In this document: positions 34,509-44,049 of the stretch, piece after piece
Numbering within the stretch: the first letter of the stretch is position 1
Layout of the letters: the number at the start of each line of letters is the position of its first letter
Assembly (NCBI RefSeq): GCF_900103585.1
Contig: NZ_FNHV01000010.1
Location: 204,607-268,606 of the forward strand
Origin: Streptomyces sp. cf386
GTDB taxonomy: Bacteria > Actinomycetota > Actinomycetes > Streptomycetales > Streptomycetaceae
DNA length: 64,000 nt
Direction of reading: 5' to 3'
Notes under the pieces: model-generated
What the model was told of the DNA's origin: nothing
Databases searched by the model: none
Seen by the model: the letters and a program-made list of their open reading frames with translations, nothing else
Made by a program: the position numbers and the translations under genes

Positions 34509-35912
34509 GTGACCGACACCCTCACCCCCGCCGAGGGCGCCGTCGTCGAGGCGTCGGACGGCCCCCAGAAGCTCAAGCGCTCGATCGGCGTGGTCGGCGG
34601 CACCCTGCTCACGCTCTCCTGCGTGACCCCCGCCTCCACCCTCTTCGTGGTCGTCCCCGACCTGTTCGGTTCGCTCGGCACCGCCACCGCCCTGACGATC
34701 GCCATCGGCTCCCTGCTCTGCATCGCCGTGGCGTTCTGCTACTCGGAGCTGGGCACCCTCATCCCCAGCGCGGGCGGCGAGTACGCGATGGTGTCGACGC
34801 TGTCCGGGCGGCTGGCGGGCTGGCTCGTCTTCGTGCTGTCCCTGCTGGTCGTCATGGTCGTCCCGCCGGTGATCGCGATGGGCACGGCCGACTACCTGGC
34901 CCCGATCGCCGACCTCGACCCCTCCATGACCGGCGCCGCCGTCATGCTGCTCGCCACCCTCGCCGGCCTCCTCGACCTGCGCGCCAACGCCTGGATCACC
35001 GGCGTCTTCCTGGTCCTGGAGGTCATCGCCGCGGCCGTCGTGGCGGTGCTGGGCTTCGCCCACGCCGAGCGCGGCCCGGGCAGCCTGCTGTCGATGGAAG
35101 TAGCAGGCACGAACGGCGGTACCGACCCCGTGACGGCCCTGCTGATCGTCTCCGGACTCGCCATCGCCCTCTTCGTCACCCAGGGCTTCTCGACCGCCGT
35201 CTACCTCTCCGAGGAACTGGAGAACCCGCGCCGCAACGTGGCCCGCACGGTCCTGGCGACCCTCGCCATCTCCGCCGTGATCATCCTGGTCCCCGTCGTC
35301 GCCATCACCCTGGGCGCGTCGGACCTCGGCGAACTGACCGGCGGCGACATCGGCACCATGGTCACCGCCTGGTCCAACTCCGCGGTCGGCACCTTCGTCA
35401 GCCTCTGCGTGGCCCTCGCGATCATCAACGCGGGCATCGTCATGGTCATCCAGAACTCCCGCGTCCTGTTCGCCTCCGCCCGCGACAAGGCCTGGCCCGA
35501 GCCGGTCAACAACGTCCTCGCCAAGCTGGGCCGTTTCGGCTCCCCGTGGGTGTCGACGCTGGCGGTGGGCGTACCCGGCGCGGTCCTGTGCTTCGTGAAC
35601 CTGGACACCCTGTACGGCGTCACAGGCGTCTCGGTGACCGGCATGTACCTGCTCGTCGCGGTCGCGGCACTGTCGTCCCGCCGCGGCCCCCACAAGCACA
35701 CGCGCGCGTGGCGCATGCCGCTGTGGCCGGCGATGCCGGTCCTGCTGATCGCGGTCCTGCTGTACGTCCTGAGCCAACAGGAGACGACGTACCTGCTGTG
35801 GACGGGCGGGATAGTGGCGGTGGCCACTGTGTACTGGGCGCTGTACCTGCGCCCGCGGCGAGACACAAGGTGGCTGGTCTCGATACCGACGGACGAGCAA
35901 GCGCCCCTCTAG
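34509..35912 (+). CDS. APC-family amino-acid/polyamine permease
   Basis: 467 residues with about 12 membrane segments. The start LKRSIGVVGGTLLTLSCVTPAST carries the APC unwound-helix G-rich motif, and SAGGEYAMVSTLSG and VYLSEELENPRRNV are family hallmarks. It should import or exchange an amino acid or amine at the cell membrane. Substrate unknown. The start is GTG at 34509. The stop codon lies inside the palindrome GCGCCCCTCTAGGGGCGC (35901-35918) that begins the interspersed repeat, so the repeat may have inserted at, or reshaped, the 3' end. Confidence 0.88.
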   Translation: MTDTLTPAEGAVVEASDGPQKLKRSIGVVGGTLLTLSCVTPASTLFVVVPDLFGSLGTATALTIAIGSLLCIAVAFCYSELGTLIPSAGGEYAMVSTLSGRLAGWLVFVLSLLVVMVVPPVIAMGTADYLAPIADLDPSMTGAAVMLLATLAGLLDLRANAWITGVFLVLEVIAAAVVAVLGFAHAERGPGSLLSMEVAGTNGGTDPVTALLIVSGLAIALFVTQGFSTAVYLSEELENPRRNVARTVLATLAISAVIILVPVVAITLGASDLGELTGGDIGTMVTAWSNSAVGTFVSLCVALAIINAGIVMVIQNSRVLFASARDKAWPEPVNNVLAKLGRFGSPWVSTLAVGVPGAVLCFVNLDTLYGVTGVSVTGMYLLVAVAALSSRRGPHKHTRAWRMPLWPAMPVLLIAVLLYVLSQQETTYLLWTGGIVAVATVYWALYLRPRRDTRWLVSIPTDEQAPL

Positions 35913-35933
35913 GGGCGCGGGGAACTGCGCGAC
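35911..35933. repeat. Streptomyces interspersed repeat, copy 2
   Basis: Identical 23-bp core to 27700-27722. With the preceding bases it forms a perfect 8-bp-arm palindrome 35901-35918 spanning the permease stop codon, so it could also act as that gene's terminator. Confidence 0.8.
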
Positions 35934-36098
35934 AAGCCACGACGCAGCCGCACTCGGCAGACCACAGAACGGACCGAGCTCTTAGCCGCCGTACCACGGA
36001 TGCGGTAGACAAAATCCCCGGCGTACCCCCACGGGAGGTCCCGTGATTCAGCCCTCGGTCGATAACTTGCCGACAGGTTGGCCCCGTACCGTTGAACC

Positions 36099-38756
36099 AT
36101 GGATCTTCGACTGCCCGCACTGCGAGGGCGAGTACGGAGGCCGCGCCGGTGGCTCGCCGCCGCGGCCTCCGTCGTCGTCATAGCCGGTGCCGGGACATGG
36201 ACGGCCGTCGCCTCGGACGACGCGCCCGCGGTGCGGCGCGCCGACCGCGTCATGGACATGGGAGACGGGGTCCGCATCGACACCTCGTACTTCACCTCGG
36301 GCCCCTCGGGCCGCCGCCCGGCCGTCCTGCTGGGCCACGGCTTCGGCGGCAGCAAGGACGACGTACGGCAGCAGGCCGAGGACCTCGCCCGGGACGGGTA
36401 CGCCGTCCTCACCTGGTCCGCCCGCGGCTTCGGGAAGTCGACCGGCAAGGTCGGGCTGAACGACCCCAAGGGCGAGGTCGCCGACGTCTCCAAGCTGCTG
36501 GACTGGCTGGCCGAGCAGCCCCAGGTCGAGCTGGACAAGGCCGGCGACCCACGGGTCGGCATGGCGGGTGCCTCCTACGGCGGAGCCATCTCGCTGCTGG
36601 GCGCCGGGCACGACGACCGGGTGGACGCCATCGCCCCGGCGATCACGTACTGGAACCTCGCGGACGCCCTGTTCCCGAACAACGTCTTCAAGAAGCTCTG
36701 GGCGGGCATCTTCGTCAACTCGGCAGGCGGCTGCGACAAGTTCGAGACGCAGATCTGCGAGATGTACGACCGCGTCGCCGAGTCCGGCACCCCGGACGCC
36801 CAGGCCCGCGCCATGCTGGAGGAGCGCTCGCCGTCGGCCGTCGGTGACCGCATCAAGGTGCCCACCCTGCTCATGCAGGGCCAGACCGACTCCCTCTTCC
36901 CGCTCGGCCAGGCCGACCAGGCGGCGAAGGCCATCCGGGCCAACGGCGCCCCCGTCGACGTCGACTGGATCTCCGGCGGCCATGACGGCGGCGACATGGA
37001 GACGAGCCGGATCCAGGGCCGCGTGAAGTCCTGGTTCGACCGCTATCTCAAGGACGACAAGGGCGTCGACACGGGCCCCGCCTTCCGCGTCACCCGCACC
37101 CTCGGCACCGGCACCGGTGACGGCGAGCCCCGGCTCAGCGGCGTCAGCGCGGACAAGTACCCCGGCCTGGCGGGCAAGGAACGTGAGATCGCCCTCACCG
37201 GGCGGGAGCAGAGCTTCGCGAACCCGGCCGGCGCCAGCCCGCCCGCCGTATCGGCCCTGCCCGGGTTCGGCAGTTCCGGCGGACTCGCCCAGCTGTCCTC
37301 GCTCGGCGTCGGGGTGTCCCTCGACTTCCCGGGCCAGTTCGCCGCGTTCGAGTCGGCGCCCGTCCGCGAGGACCTGCAGATCACCGGGTCGCCGACGGTC
37401 ACCGTCCACGTGAAGTCCACCAGCGACGACGCCGTGCTCTTCGCCAAGGTGTACGACGTCGGCCCGGGCGGCCAGGGCCAGCAGGTGCTCCCCTCCCAGC
37501 TGGTCGAACCCGTCCGCGTCGAGGGCGCGAAGGCCGGCAAGGACGTCACCCTCACCCTCCCGGCGATCGACCACGAGGTCGACGACGGGCACCGCCTGCG
37601 CCTGGTCCTCGCCTCCACCGACCTCGGCTACGCCTCCCCGACGGCCCCGGCGACGTACACGGTCTCCCTGAAGGGCGAGCTGTCCATCCCGACGGCGCTC
37701 GGCGACACCGACACCGCGGCGACACTGTCCGCCTGGGTGTGGTGGCTGCCCCTCGCGGGCGCCGGGATCGCGCTGGCCCTGCTGGCGACCGGACGGCGCC
37801 GCACCAAGGCACCCGCCGCCCCCGACCCGGCACTGGCCGAAGTGCCGCTCCAGATCACGGACTTGAGCAAGCGCTACGCGAAGTCGACCGACCGTTACGC
37901 GGTCAGGGACCTGTCCTTCCGCGTGGAGAAGGGCCAGGTACTCGGCCTGCTCGGCCCCAACGGCGCCGGAAAGACAACAACCCTCCGCATGCTGATGGGC
38001 CTGATCAAGCCGGACGGCGGAGAGATCCGCGTCTTCGGCCACGCGATCGCGCCCGGCGCCCCCGTGCTCTCCCGCGTCGGCGCCTTCGTCGAGGGCGCGG
38101 GCTTCCTTCCGCATCTGTCCGGCCGCGAGAACCTGGAGCTGTACTGGCAGGCCACCGGCCGCCCGCCGCAGGACGCCCACCTGGACGAGGCCCTGGAGAT
38201 CGCGGGCCTCGGCGACGCGCTCGCCCGAGCCGTCCGCACCTACTCCCAGGGCATGCGTCAGCGCCTCGCCATCGCCCAGGCCATGCTCGGCCTGCCGGAC
38301 CTGCTGATCCTCGACGAGCCGACGAACGGCCTCGACCCGCCACAGATCCGCGAGATGCGCGAGGTCATGATCCGGTACGCGGCGGCCGGCCGCACGGTCA
38401 TCGTCTCCAGCCACCTGCTGGCGGAGGTCGAGCAGACCTGCACCCACCTCGTGGTGATGGACCACGGCCGGCTCGTCCAGGCGGGCCCGGTCGGCGAGAT
38501 CGTCGGCTCGGGCGACACCCTGCTGGTCGGCACCGGCACGCCGGTGGACGAGCCCGTCGTCGAGAAGGTCGCCGCCCTGCCGGGCGTGGCCTCGGCGGTG
38601 AACACCGACGGCGGCCTGGTCATCCAGCTCGGCGCGGACGGCAGCGCCCAGCGCCTGATCGCCGAACTCGTCCGGCTGGAGGTCCCGGTGGAGTCGGTGG
38701 GCCCGCACCGCCGCCTCGAAGACGCCTTCCTCACCCTGATCGGAGACTCCGCATGA
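36099..38756 (+). CDS. Secreted alpha/beta hydrolase fused to a cytoplasmic ABC transporter ATPase
   Basis: 885 residues in one uninterrupted frame. A membrane segment (about 18-38) is followed by an S15/CocE-like hydrolase: nucleophile S159 in AGASYGG, then the acid in GQTDSLFP and histidine in SGGHDGG. A jelly-roll PepX C-terminal domain extends to about 540. A second membrane helix WWLPLAGAGIALALLATG (about 547-565) precedes an ABC ATPase with GPNGAGKTTT near 618, YSQGMRQRLAIAQ, LILDEPTNGLDPP and SSHLL. The two helices place hydrolase outside and ATPase inside, so the layout is consistent. Next gene is its permease (ATGA overlap). The ATP-driven cargo and the hydrolase substrate are unknown; a peptide or ester made or exported by the system is an obvious guess. 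Confidence 0.9.
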   Translation: MDLRLPALRGRVRRPRRWLAAAASVVVIAGAGTWTAVASDDAPAVRRADRVMDMGDGVRIDTSYFTSGPSGRRPAVLLGHGFGGSKDDVRQQAEDLARDGYAVLTWSARGFGKSTGKVGLNDPKGEVADVSKLLDWLAEQPQVELDKAGDPRVGMAGASYGGAISLLGAGHDDRVDAIAPAITYWNLADALFPNNVFKKLWAGIFVNSAGGCDKFETQICEMYDRVAESGTPDAQARAMLEERSPSAVGDRIKVPTLLMQGQTDSLFPLGQADQAAKAIRANGAPVDVDWISGGHDGGDMETSRIQGRVKSWFDRYLKDDKGVDTGPAFRVTRTLGTGTGDGEPRLSGVSADKYPGLAGKEREIALTGREQSFANPAGASPPAVSALPGFGSSGGLAQLSSLGVGVSLDFPGQFAAFESAPVREDLQITGSPTVTVHVKSTSDDAVLFAKVYDVGPGGQGQQVLPSQLVEPVRVEGAKAGKDVTLTLPAIDHEVDDGHRLRLVLASTDLGYASPTAPATYTVSLKGELSIPTALGDTDTAATLSAWVWWLPLAGAGIALALLATGRRRTKAPAAPDPALAEVPLQITDLSKRYAKSTDRYAVRDLSFRVEKGQVLGLLGPNGAGKTTTLRMLMGLIKPDGGEIRVFGHAIAPGAPVLSRVGAFVEGAGFLPHLSGRENLELYWQATGRPPQDAHLDEALEIAGLGDALARAVRTYSQGMRQRLAIAQAMLGLPDLLILDEPTNGLDPPQIREMREVMIRYAAAGRTVIVSSHLLAEVEQTCTHLVVMDHGRLVQAGPVGEIVGSGDTLLVGTGTPVDEPVVEKVAALPGVASAVNTDGGLVIQLGADGSAQRLIAELVRLEVPVESVGPHRRLEDAFLTLIGDSA

Positions 38757-39619
38757 GCGGCACGCTGACGGACCGCGCGGAGGTCGCCGACGGCTACCGC
38801 GCGGGCCGCACCCTGCCCATCCGGGTCGAGCTGGTCCGGCAGCTGAAGCGGCGGCGCACGCTCGTCATGGGCGGCATCCTGTTCGCCCTGCCGTTCGTCC
38901 TGCTCATCGCCTTCCAGGTGGGCGGCGCACCGGATTCGCGCAACGGCGGGGCCGGCCTGATGGACACGGCCACGCTGTCCGGGGCGAACTTCGCCGCGGT
39001 CAACCTGTTCGCCTCCGCGGGCTTCCTGCTCGTCGTCCCCGTCGCCCTGTTCTGCGGGGACACGGTCGCTTCGGAGGCCAGCTGGTCCTCCCTGCGCTAT
39101 CTGCTGGCCGCGCCCGTGCCCCGGGCCCGTCTGCTGTGGTCCAAGCTCGTCGTCGGGCTGAGCCTCAGCCTGGCCGCGATGATCCTGCTGCCGGTCACCG
39201 CGCTCGCCGTCGGCACGGCGGCGTACGGCTGGGGCCCGCTGGAGCTGCCCACCGGCGGCTCACTGGCCGCCGGCACCGCGGCCCAGCGCCTCGTGATCAC
39301 CGTGGCGTACATCTTCGTGTCCCAACTGGTCACAGCCGCCCTGGCGTTCTGGCTGTCCACACGGACGGACGCACCCCTGGGCGCGGTCGGCGGCGCGGTC
39401 GGCCTGACCATCATCGGCAACGTCCTCGACGAGGTGACGGCCCTCGGCGACTGGCGGGAGTTCCTGCCCTCGCACTGGCAGTACGCCTGGCTGGACGCCG
39501 TACGACCCCAGCTCGACTGGACGGACATGATCCAGGGCACGTCGCTGTCGATAACGTACGCCCTGGTGCTGTTCGCGCTGGCCTTCCGGGGTTTCGCCCG
39601 CAAGGACGTGGTGTCGTAG
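38753..39619 (+). CDS. ABC-2-type transporter permease
   Basis: 288 residues with six predicted membrane spans: the first around VMGGILFALPFVLLIAF, the last around SITYALVLFALAF. LLAAPVPRARLLWSKLVVG is the usual cytoplasmic loop of ABC-2 permeases. It would form the export channel for the fused hydrolase-ATPase upstream, whose TGA overlaps its ATG. ABC-2 exporters carry drugs, lipids or polysaccharides; the cargo is unknown here. No obvious terminator follows. Confidence 0.88.
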   Translation: MSGTLTDRAEVADGYRAGRTLPIRVELVRQLKRRRTLVMGGILFALPFVLLIAFQVGGAPDSRNGGAGLMDTATLSGANFAAVNLFASAGFLLVVPVALFCGDTVASEASWSSLRYLLAAPVPRARLLWSKLVVGLSLSLAAMILLPVTALAVGTAAYGWGPLELPTGGSLAAGTAAQRLVITVAYIFVSQLVTAALAFWLSTRTDAPLGAVGGAVGLTIIGNVLDEVTALGDWREFLPSHWQYAWLDAVRPQLDWTDMIQGTSLSITYALVLFALAFRGFARKDVVS

Positions 39620-39763
39620 GTCAACGGAGGATCACCCACCGGTCTCGAAGGGCCTGCCCCGTGCCCTCTTCGAGACTCATCCGCAACGCTCCGTAACGCA
39701 CGTTCCGGCCCCCTGGCCCGTCACAGTCACAGAAGTCGACGGCAACGGACCAAGGGGGCACGG

Positions 39764-41329
39764 ATGATGGAGCGGTACCGAGCACAACGAACACGAGGCC
39801 TCCTGGCACTCACCGCGGCGGCGGGCCTGCTGCTCACCGGCTGCGGCGCGAGTGACAGCGGGGACTCCTCGGCGGATGACAGCAGCTACGCCAGCGGCTT
39901 TCCGGCCCCGGACTACACCCACGGCAGCGGCGGTACGGGCGAGCAGAAGAACAACGACACCGACGGCAACGACGACTCGGAGTCCCGCGAGTTCGCGCCC
40001 GCCCCCGACTACCTCTCCACCTTCGCCCTCGACGTCGACACCGCCTCCTACGGCTACGCGCGCCGGTCCCTCGCCGACGGCCGGCTGCCCGACCCGTCGA
40101 CGGTCCGCCCCGAGGAGTTCGTCAACAGCTTCCGCCAGGACTACGACCGCCCCGACGGCAACGGCTTCACGGTCACCGTCGACGGCGCGCGCACCGACCG
40201 CGAGGACTGGTCGCTGGTCCGCGTGGGCCTGGCCACCCGTCCCGCCGCCGACTCCGGCGAACGCCCGCCCGCCGCCCTCACCTTCGTCATCGACATCTCC
40301 GGTTCGATGGCCGAACCGGGCCGCCTGGACCTCGCCAAGGACTCCCTGGAAGTCATGACGAACCGGCTCCGCGACGACGACTCGGTCGCGATCGTCACCT
40401 TCAGCGACGAGGCGGAGACGGTCCTGCCGATGACCCGCCTCGACGGCAACCGCGACGACGTCCACGACGCGATCGACAGCCTGGAACCCACGGACTCCAC
40501 CAACCTGGGCGCAGGTGTGGAGACCGGCTACGAGACAGCCGTGGAAGGCCTCCGGGAGGGCGCCACGAACCGCGTCGTCCTCGTCTCCGACGCCCTGGCC
40601 AACACCGGCGACACCGACGCGGACACCATCCTCGAACGCATCGCCTCCGAGCGCCGCGAACACGGCATCACCCTGTTCGGCGTGGGCGTCGGCAGTGACT
40701 ACGGCGACGCCCTGATGGAACGCCTGGCGGACAAGGGCGACGGCCACACGACCTACGTCTCCTCCGAGGACGAGGCGCGTGAGGTCTTCTGCGAGGAACT
40801 CCCGAAGAACATCGACCTCACGGCCCGCGACGCCAAGGCCCAGGTCGCCTTCGACGAAACGACGGTCTCCGAGTTCCGTCTCATCGGCTACGACAACCGG
40901 CAGGTTGCCGACGAGGACTTCCGTGACGACAGCGTCGACGGCGGCGAGGTCGGCCCCGGCCACACGGTGACGGCCCTCTACGCCGTCCGCACCCGCCCCG
41001 GCACGGAGGGCCACCTCGCCACGGCGACCGTCCGCTGGCTGGACCCCGACTCCCGCGCCCCGCACGAGGAGTCGGGCCGGCTGGAGACCGCCTCCCTCGC
41101 GTCCTCCGTCTGGAGCGCGAGCCCCCGCTTCCAGGTCACGGCCACGGCCGCCTACTTCGCCGACGCCCTCCGCCTCGGCGACGACCGCCGGCCGGCCCTG
41201 CCGGGCTCCGCGCACCTCGGCGAACTGGCCGACCGCGCCGACAGGTTGGCGACCACGACCGAGGACCAGGACGTACGCCATCTGGCCGACGCCATCGACA
41301 GGGCGAGCGACCTCACCGGTCAGGACTGA
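39764..41329 (+). CDS. VWA-domain lipoprotein (YfbK/DUF3520 family)
   Basis: 521 residues. The lipobox LLLTGC (Cys about residue 27) marks a surface lipoprotein, followed by an Asp/Ser/Gly-rich linker to about residue 75. Then comes the YfbK N-terminal domain (YLSTFALDVDTASYGYARRSL), a von Willebrand A domain with the metal site DISGSM near residue 178, and a DUF3520 C-terminal part. VWA proteins mediate metal-dependent protein binding; no partner is known here. It converges on, and overlaps by 10 bp, the chorismate mutase gene. Confidence 0.88.
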   Translation: MMERYRAQRTRGLLALTAAAGLLLTGCGASDSGDSSADDSSYASGFPAPDYTHGSGGTGEQKNNDTDGNDDSESREFAPAPDYLSTFALDVDTASYGYARRSLADGRLPDPSTVRPEEFVNSFRQDYDRPDGNGFTVTVDGARTDREDWSLVRVGLATRPAADSGERPPAALTFVIDISGSMAEPGRLDLAKDSLEVMTNRLRDDDSVAIVTFSDEAETVLPMTRLDGNRDDVHDAIDSLEPTDSTNLGAGVETGYETAVEGLREGATNRVVLVSDALANTGDTDADTILERIASERREHGITLFGVGVGSDYGDALMERLADKGDGHTTYVSSEDEAREVFCEELPKNIDLTARDAKAQVAFDETTVSEFRLIGYDNRQVADEDFRDDSVDGGEVGPGHTVTALYAVRTRPGTEGHLATATVRWLDPDSRAPHEESGRLETASLASSVWSASPRFQVTATAAYFADALRLGDDRRPALPGSAHLGELADRADRLATTTEDQDVRHLADAIDRASDLTGQD

Positions 41330-41940
41330 GTGCCGCCCACGCACACCGAGGGCACGGCCCGCCCAAGCCCCTTCAGATGCAGGACGTCCAGCTCATGGCC
41401 GTACGCCGACCCGACGGCCGCGATGTACAGCCGCGGTTCGCAGGACGGTGAGGTGCGTGTGCGCTGCGTGTCCTTCAGCGCGTCCAGCAACTGGGTGGTG
41501 ATGCGGTCGAGCACCGGGCGCACCTCCTTGACCAGGTCGGGGCGCTCGGTGGGCCGCTCCTCGGGGTGGGCGTCCCAGCGCGCGTACAGGCCGCGCTGTA
41601 CGAGCTTGTTCGCCTCGATCTGGTCCCGGAAGACGGCTTGCGTGGCTGCCGGGTCCAGCCCGAGTCCGGACGCCCGCGTGGCGACGTCGTCCAGGATCTG
41701 CTGTTCGCGCACCGGGTCGTCGATCGGCTTGTCGGTGCCGTACTTGGCGGCGGCCACCTTGTCGGCGACCAGCAGCCGTTCGGCGAACAGGTCGGTCAGC
41801 GGGGTGAGTCCGTGGCGGGGCACGGATGCGGCCGCCGGTGCCGGGGCATCGCTCCCGGCCACGGCGGGCGCGGCGGCGGAGAGCAGCACCGCCGTGGAGA
41901 CGGCGGCCACCATCAGGGTCCGCGTACGTCGGATTCGCAC
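41320..41940 (-). CDS. Secreted chorismate mutase (AroQ-gamma type)
   Basis: 206 residues with a clear signal peptide (hydrophobic core VAAVSTAVLLSAAAPAVAG). The mature all-helical chorismate mutase fold shows LFAERLLVADKVAAAKYG, PIDDPVREQQIL and DQIEANKLVQRGLYARW, matching the exported *AroQ enzymes of Mycobacterium. Two cysteines (SCEPRL and SVCVGG) probably form a disulfide. It converts chorismate to prephenate, and why bacteria export it is unknown. Divergent from the acyl-CoA ligase gene. Confidence 0.9.
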   Translation of the reverse strand: MRIRRTRTLMVAAVSTAVLLSAAAPAVAGSDAPAPAAASVPRHGLTPLTDLFAERLLVADKVAAAKYGTDKPIDDPVREQQILDDVATRASGLGLDPAATQAVFRDQIEANKLVQRGLYARWDAHPEERPTERPDLVKEVRPVLDRITTQLLDALKDTQRTRTSPSCEPRLYIAAVGSAYGHELDVLHLKGLGRAVPSVCVGGTQS

Positions 41941-42011
41941 AGGGCCCGTCCTTTCACTTGGGGGGTGCGATCAACGTACCGACGCACAGGTGCCGAGTAA
42001 GGGCAGACCCA

Positions 42012-42039
42012 TTGACCTTCCGTTACGCATGAGTAAGTT
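42012..42039 (+). promoter_or_regulatory. Candidate promoter and operator of the acyl-CoA ligase gene
   Basis: TTGACC (42012-42017), a 16-bp spacer and TAAGTT (42034-42039) form a plausible promoter. The near-palindrome TTACGCATGAGTAA (42023-42036, 12 of 14 symmetric) overlaps the -10 box and could be a repressor site. Confidence 0.4.
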
Positions 42040-42076
42040 GACTCCCCGGTAAGTCCGACGGGCACCGGGAGCCGAC

Positions 42077-44011
42077 ATGGGCGTACGCAAGGATCTGAAG
42101 CGGGCCAAACAGCGCACCGACCTGATGGAGCGCGCCAAGGTCGAGATCACCAAGGACGACCACGGCGTCGTCCGAGAGGCCCGCACCCCGCCCCTCGCAC
42201 CACCGTCCCTCACCGGCACCACCGCGGACCTCCCCTACACCAACGCGGCCGAGGCCCCCGACGCCGTAGCCCTCCGCCGCAAGCACGGCGCCACCTGGCA
42301 CCCCGTGACCGCCATCGCCTTCGCCCGCGAAGTCACCGGTGTGGCCAAGGGGTTGATCGCGGCGGGACTCGAACCGGGTGGCCGGGTCGCCGTGATGTCC
42401 CGCACCCGCTACGAGTGGACGGTCCTGGACTTCGCCATATGGGCCGCGGGCGGCCAGACCGTCCCCGTATACGCCACCTCCTCCGCCGACCAGGTGGAGT
42501 GGATCGTCCGCGACTCGGGCGCCCGGTACGTCATCACCGAGACGGAGGAGAACACCGAGACGGTGAAGACGGGCACGGCCGGTCATCAACGGCCCCCGCG
42601 CCTATGGCAGTTGGACGTGGCAGCGCAGGAGGTCGACGCCCTCACCGCTCTCACCACCCTCGGTCAGGGCCTCTCCGACGACGAAGTCCCCAAGCGCCGC
42701 GCCGCCCTCACCCCCGACACCATCGCCACCGTCTGCTACACCTCCGGCACCACAGGCCGGCCGAAGGGCTGCGTCCTCACCCACGGCAACCTCCACGCCG
42801 AGGCCGCCAACACCGTCGAGCTGCTCCACCCGATCTTCAAGGAGGTCACCGGCCAGGAGGCCTCCACCCTGCTCTTCCTCCCGCTCGCCCACATCCTCGG
42901 CCGCACCCTCCAGATCGCCTGTCTGATGGCCCGCATCGAGATCGGCCACTGCCCGAGCATCAAGCCCGACGAACTCCGCCCGGCGTTCAGGGAGTTCCGG
43001 CCGACCTTCCTCGTCGGTGTCCCGTATCTCTTCGAGAAGATCCACGACACCGGCCGCGCGACGGCGGAGAAGCTCGGCCGCGGCGCCTCCTTCGACCGCG
43101 CCGACCGCATCGGCGTCCGCTTCGGTGAGGCGTATCTGAACAAGTTCCTGGGGACCGGCAAGGGCCCCGGCCCCGGCCTCTACGCCGCCTGGGCCCTGTA
43201 CGACCTGCTGGTCTACCGCCGTATCCGCAAGGAACTCGGCGGCCGTATGCGCTACGCCATCAGCGGCGGCTCTCCGCTGGACCGCAACCTCAACCTGTTC
43301 TTCTACGCCGCCGGCATCCTCGTCTACGAGGGCTACGGCCTGACGGAGACTACGGCCGCCGCCACCATCGTCCCGCCCCTCAAGCCCCGCCCGGGCACGG
43401 TCGGCCAACCCGTCCCCGGCACGGCCGTGCGGATCGCCGAGGACGGCGAGGTGCTCATCAAGGGCGGCATCGTCTTCGGGTCGTACTGGAACAACCCGGC
43501 GGCCACCGACGCCGTGCTCCAGGGCGACTGGTTCGCCACCGGCGACCTCGGGTCCCTCGACGAGGACGGCTACCTCACCATCACCGGCCGCAAGAAGGAC
43601 ATCCTCGTCACCTCCGGCGGCAAGAACGTCTCCCCGGCCGTCCTGGAGGACCGGCTGCGCAGCCGGTCGCCGATCGGCCAGTGCCTTGTCGTCGGCGACA
43701 ACCGCCCCTTCGTGGGCGCGCTGATCACCCTCGACCCGGAGGCGGTCGTCCACTGGCTCGCCGTACGGAAGATGGCCGCCGACACCCCGATGGCCGAGGT
43801 GATCCGGGATCCCCGGATGCGGGCCGCCGTCCAGAAGGCCGTCGACTACACCAACGAGGCGGTCTCCCGGGCCGAGTCGATCCGCGCCTTCGTCCTCGTC
43901 GAGGGCGAGTTCAACGAGGACAACGGCATGCTCACGCCGTCCCTGAAGGTCAGGCGGCACGCGGTGACGGCGGCGTACGCGGACGAGATCGAGGCGCTGT
44001 ACGGCAAGTGA
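42077..44011 (+). CDS. Long-chain fatty acid-CoA ligase (AMP-dependent synthetase, FadD15-like)
   Basis: 644 residues of the ANL superfamily. The AMP-binding P-loop YTSGTTGRPKG is near residue 222, motif YGLTETTAAATI near 415, and GDLGSLDEDGYLTITGRKKDILVTSGG with the hinge and catalytic lysine region near 485. It activates fatty acids as acyl-AMP and transfers them to CoA. Length and motif spacing fit long-chain enzymes. A TetR regulator follows 76 bp downstream on the same strand, a common fatty-acid arrangement, though its operators lie after this gene. Confidence 0.9.
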   Translation: MGVRKDLKRAKQRTDLMERAKVEITKDDHGVVREARTPPLAPPSLTGTTADLPYTNAAEAPDAVALRRKHGATWHPVTAIAFAREVTGVAKGLIAAGLEPGGRVAVMSRTRYEWTVLDFAIWAAGGQTVPVYATSSADQVEWIVRDSGARYVITETEENTETVKTGTAGHQRPPRLWQLDVAAQEVDALTALTTLGQGLSDDEVPKRRAALTPDTIATVCYTSGTTGRPKGCVLTHGNLHAEAANTVELLHPIFKEVTGQEASTLLFLPLAHILGRTLQIACLMARIEIGHCPSIKPDELRPAFREFRPTFLVGVPYLFEKIHDTGRATAEKLGRGASFDRADRIGVRFGEAYLNKFLGTGKGPGPGLYAAWALYDLLVYRRIRKELGGRMRYAISGGSPLDRNLNLFFYAAGILVYEGYGLTETTAAATIVPPLKPRPGTVGQPVPGTAVRIAEDGEVLIKGGIVFGSYWNNPAATDAVLQGDWFATGDLGSLDEDGYLTITGRKKDILVTSGGKNVSPAVLEDRLRSRSPIGQCLVVGDNRPFVGALITLDPEAVVHWLAVRKMAADTPMAEVIRDPRMRAAVQKAVDYTNEAVSRAESIRAFVLVEGEFNEDNGMLTPSLKVRRHAVTAAYADEIEALYGK

Positions 44012-44032
44012 GGGGCAGCGGGAATGTGGGCG

Positions 44033-44048
44033 GAGTGAGTACTCACTC
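44033..44048. promoter_or_regulatory. TetR operator A, palindrome GAGTGAGTACTCACTC
   Basis: Perfect 16-bp palindrome just after the ligase stop, repeated with the same core 23 bp downstream. GAGTGAGTACTCACTC is a known type of TetR target in actinobacteria. Confidence 0.8.
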
Positions 44049-44049
44049 A

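Noticed and set aside
37700..37900. Frameshift explaining the hydrolase-ATPase fusion
   Set aside because: The frame is continuous with normal codon bias and a proper membrane helix at the joint, giving a consistent topology.
36048..38708. 886-aa minus-strand ORF opposite the hydrolase-ABC gene
   Set aside because: Its sequence is low-complexity antisense without any domain; the plus strand has Walker, signature and catalytic motifs.
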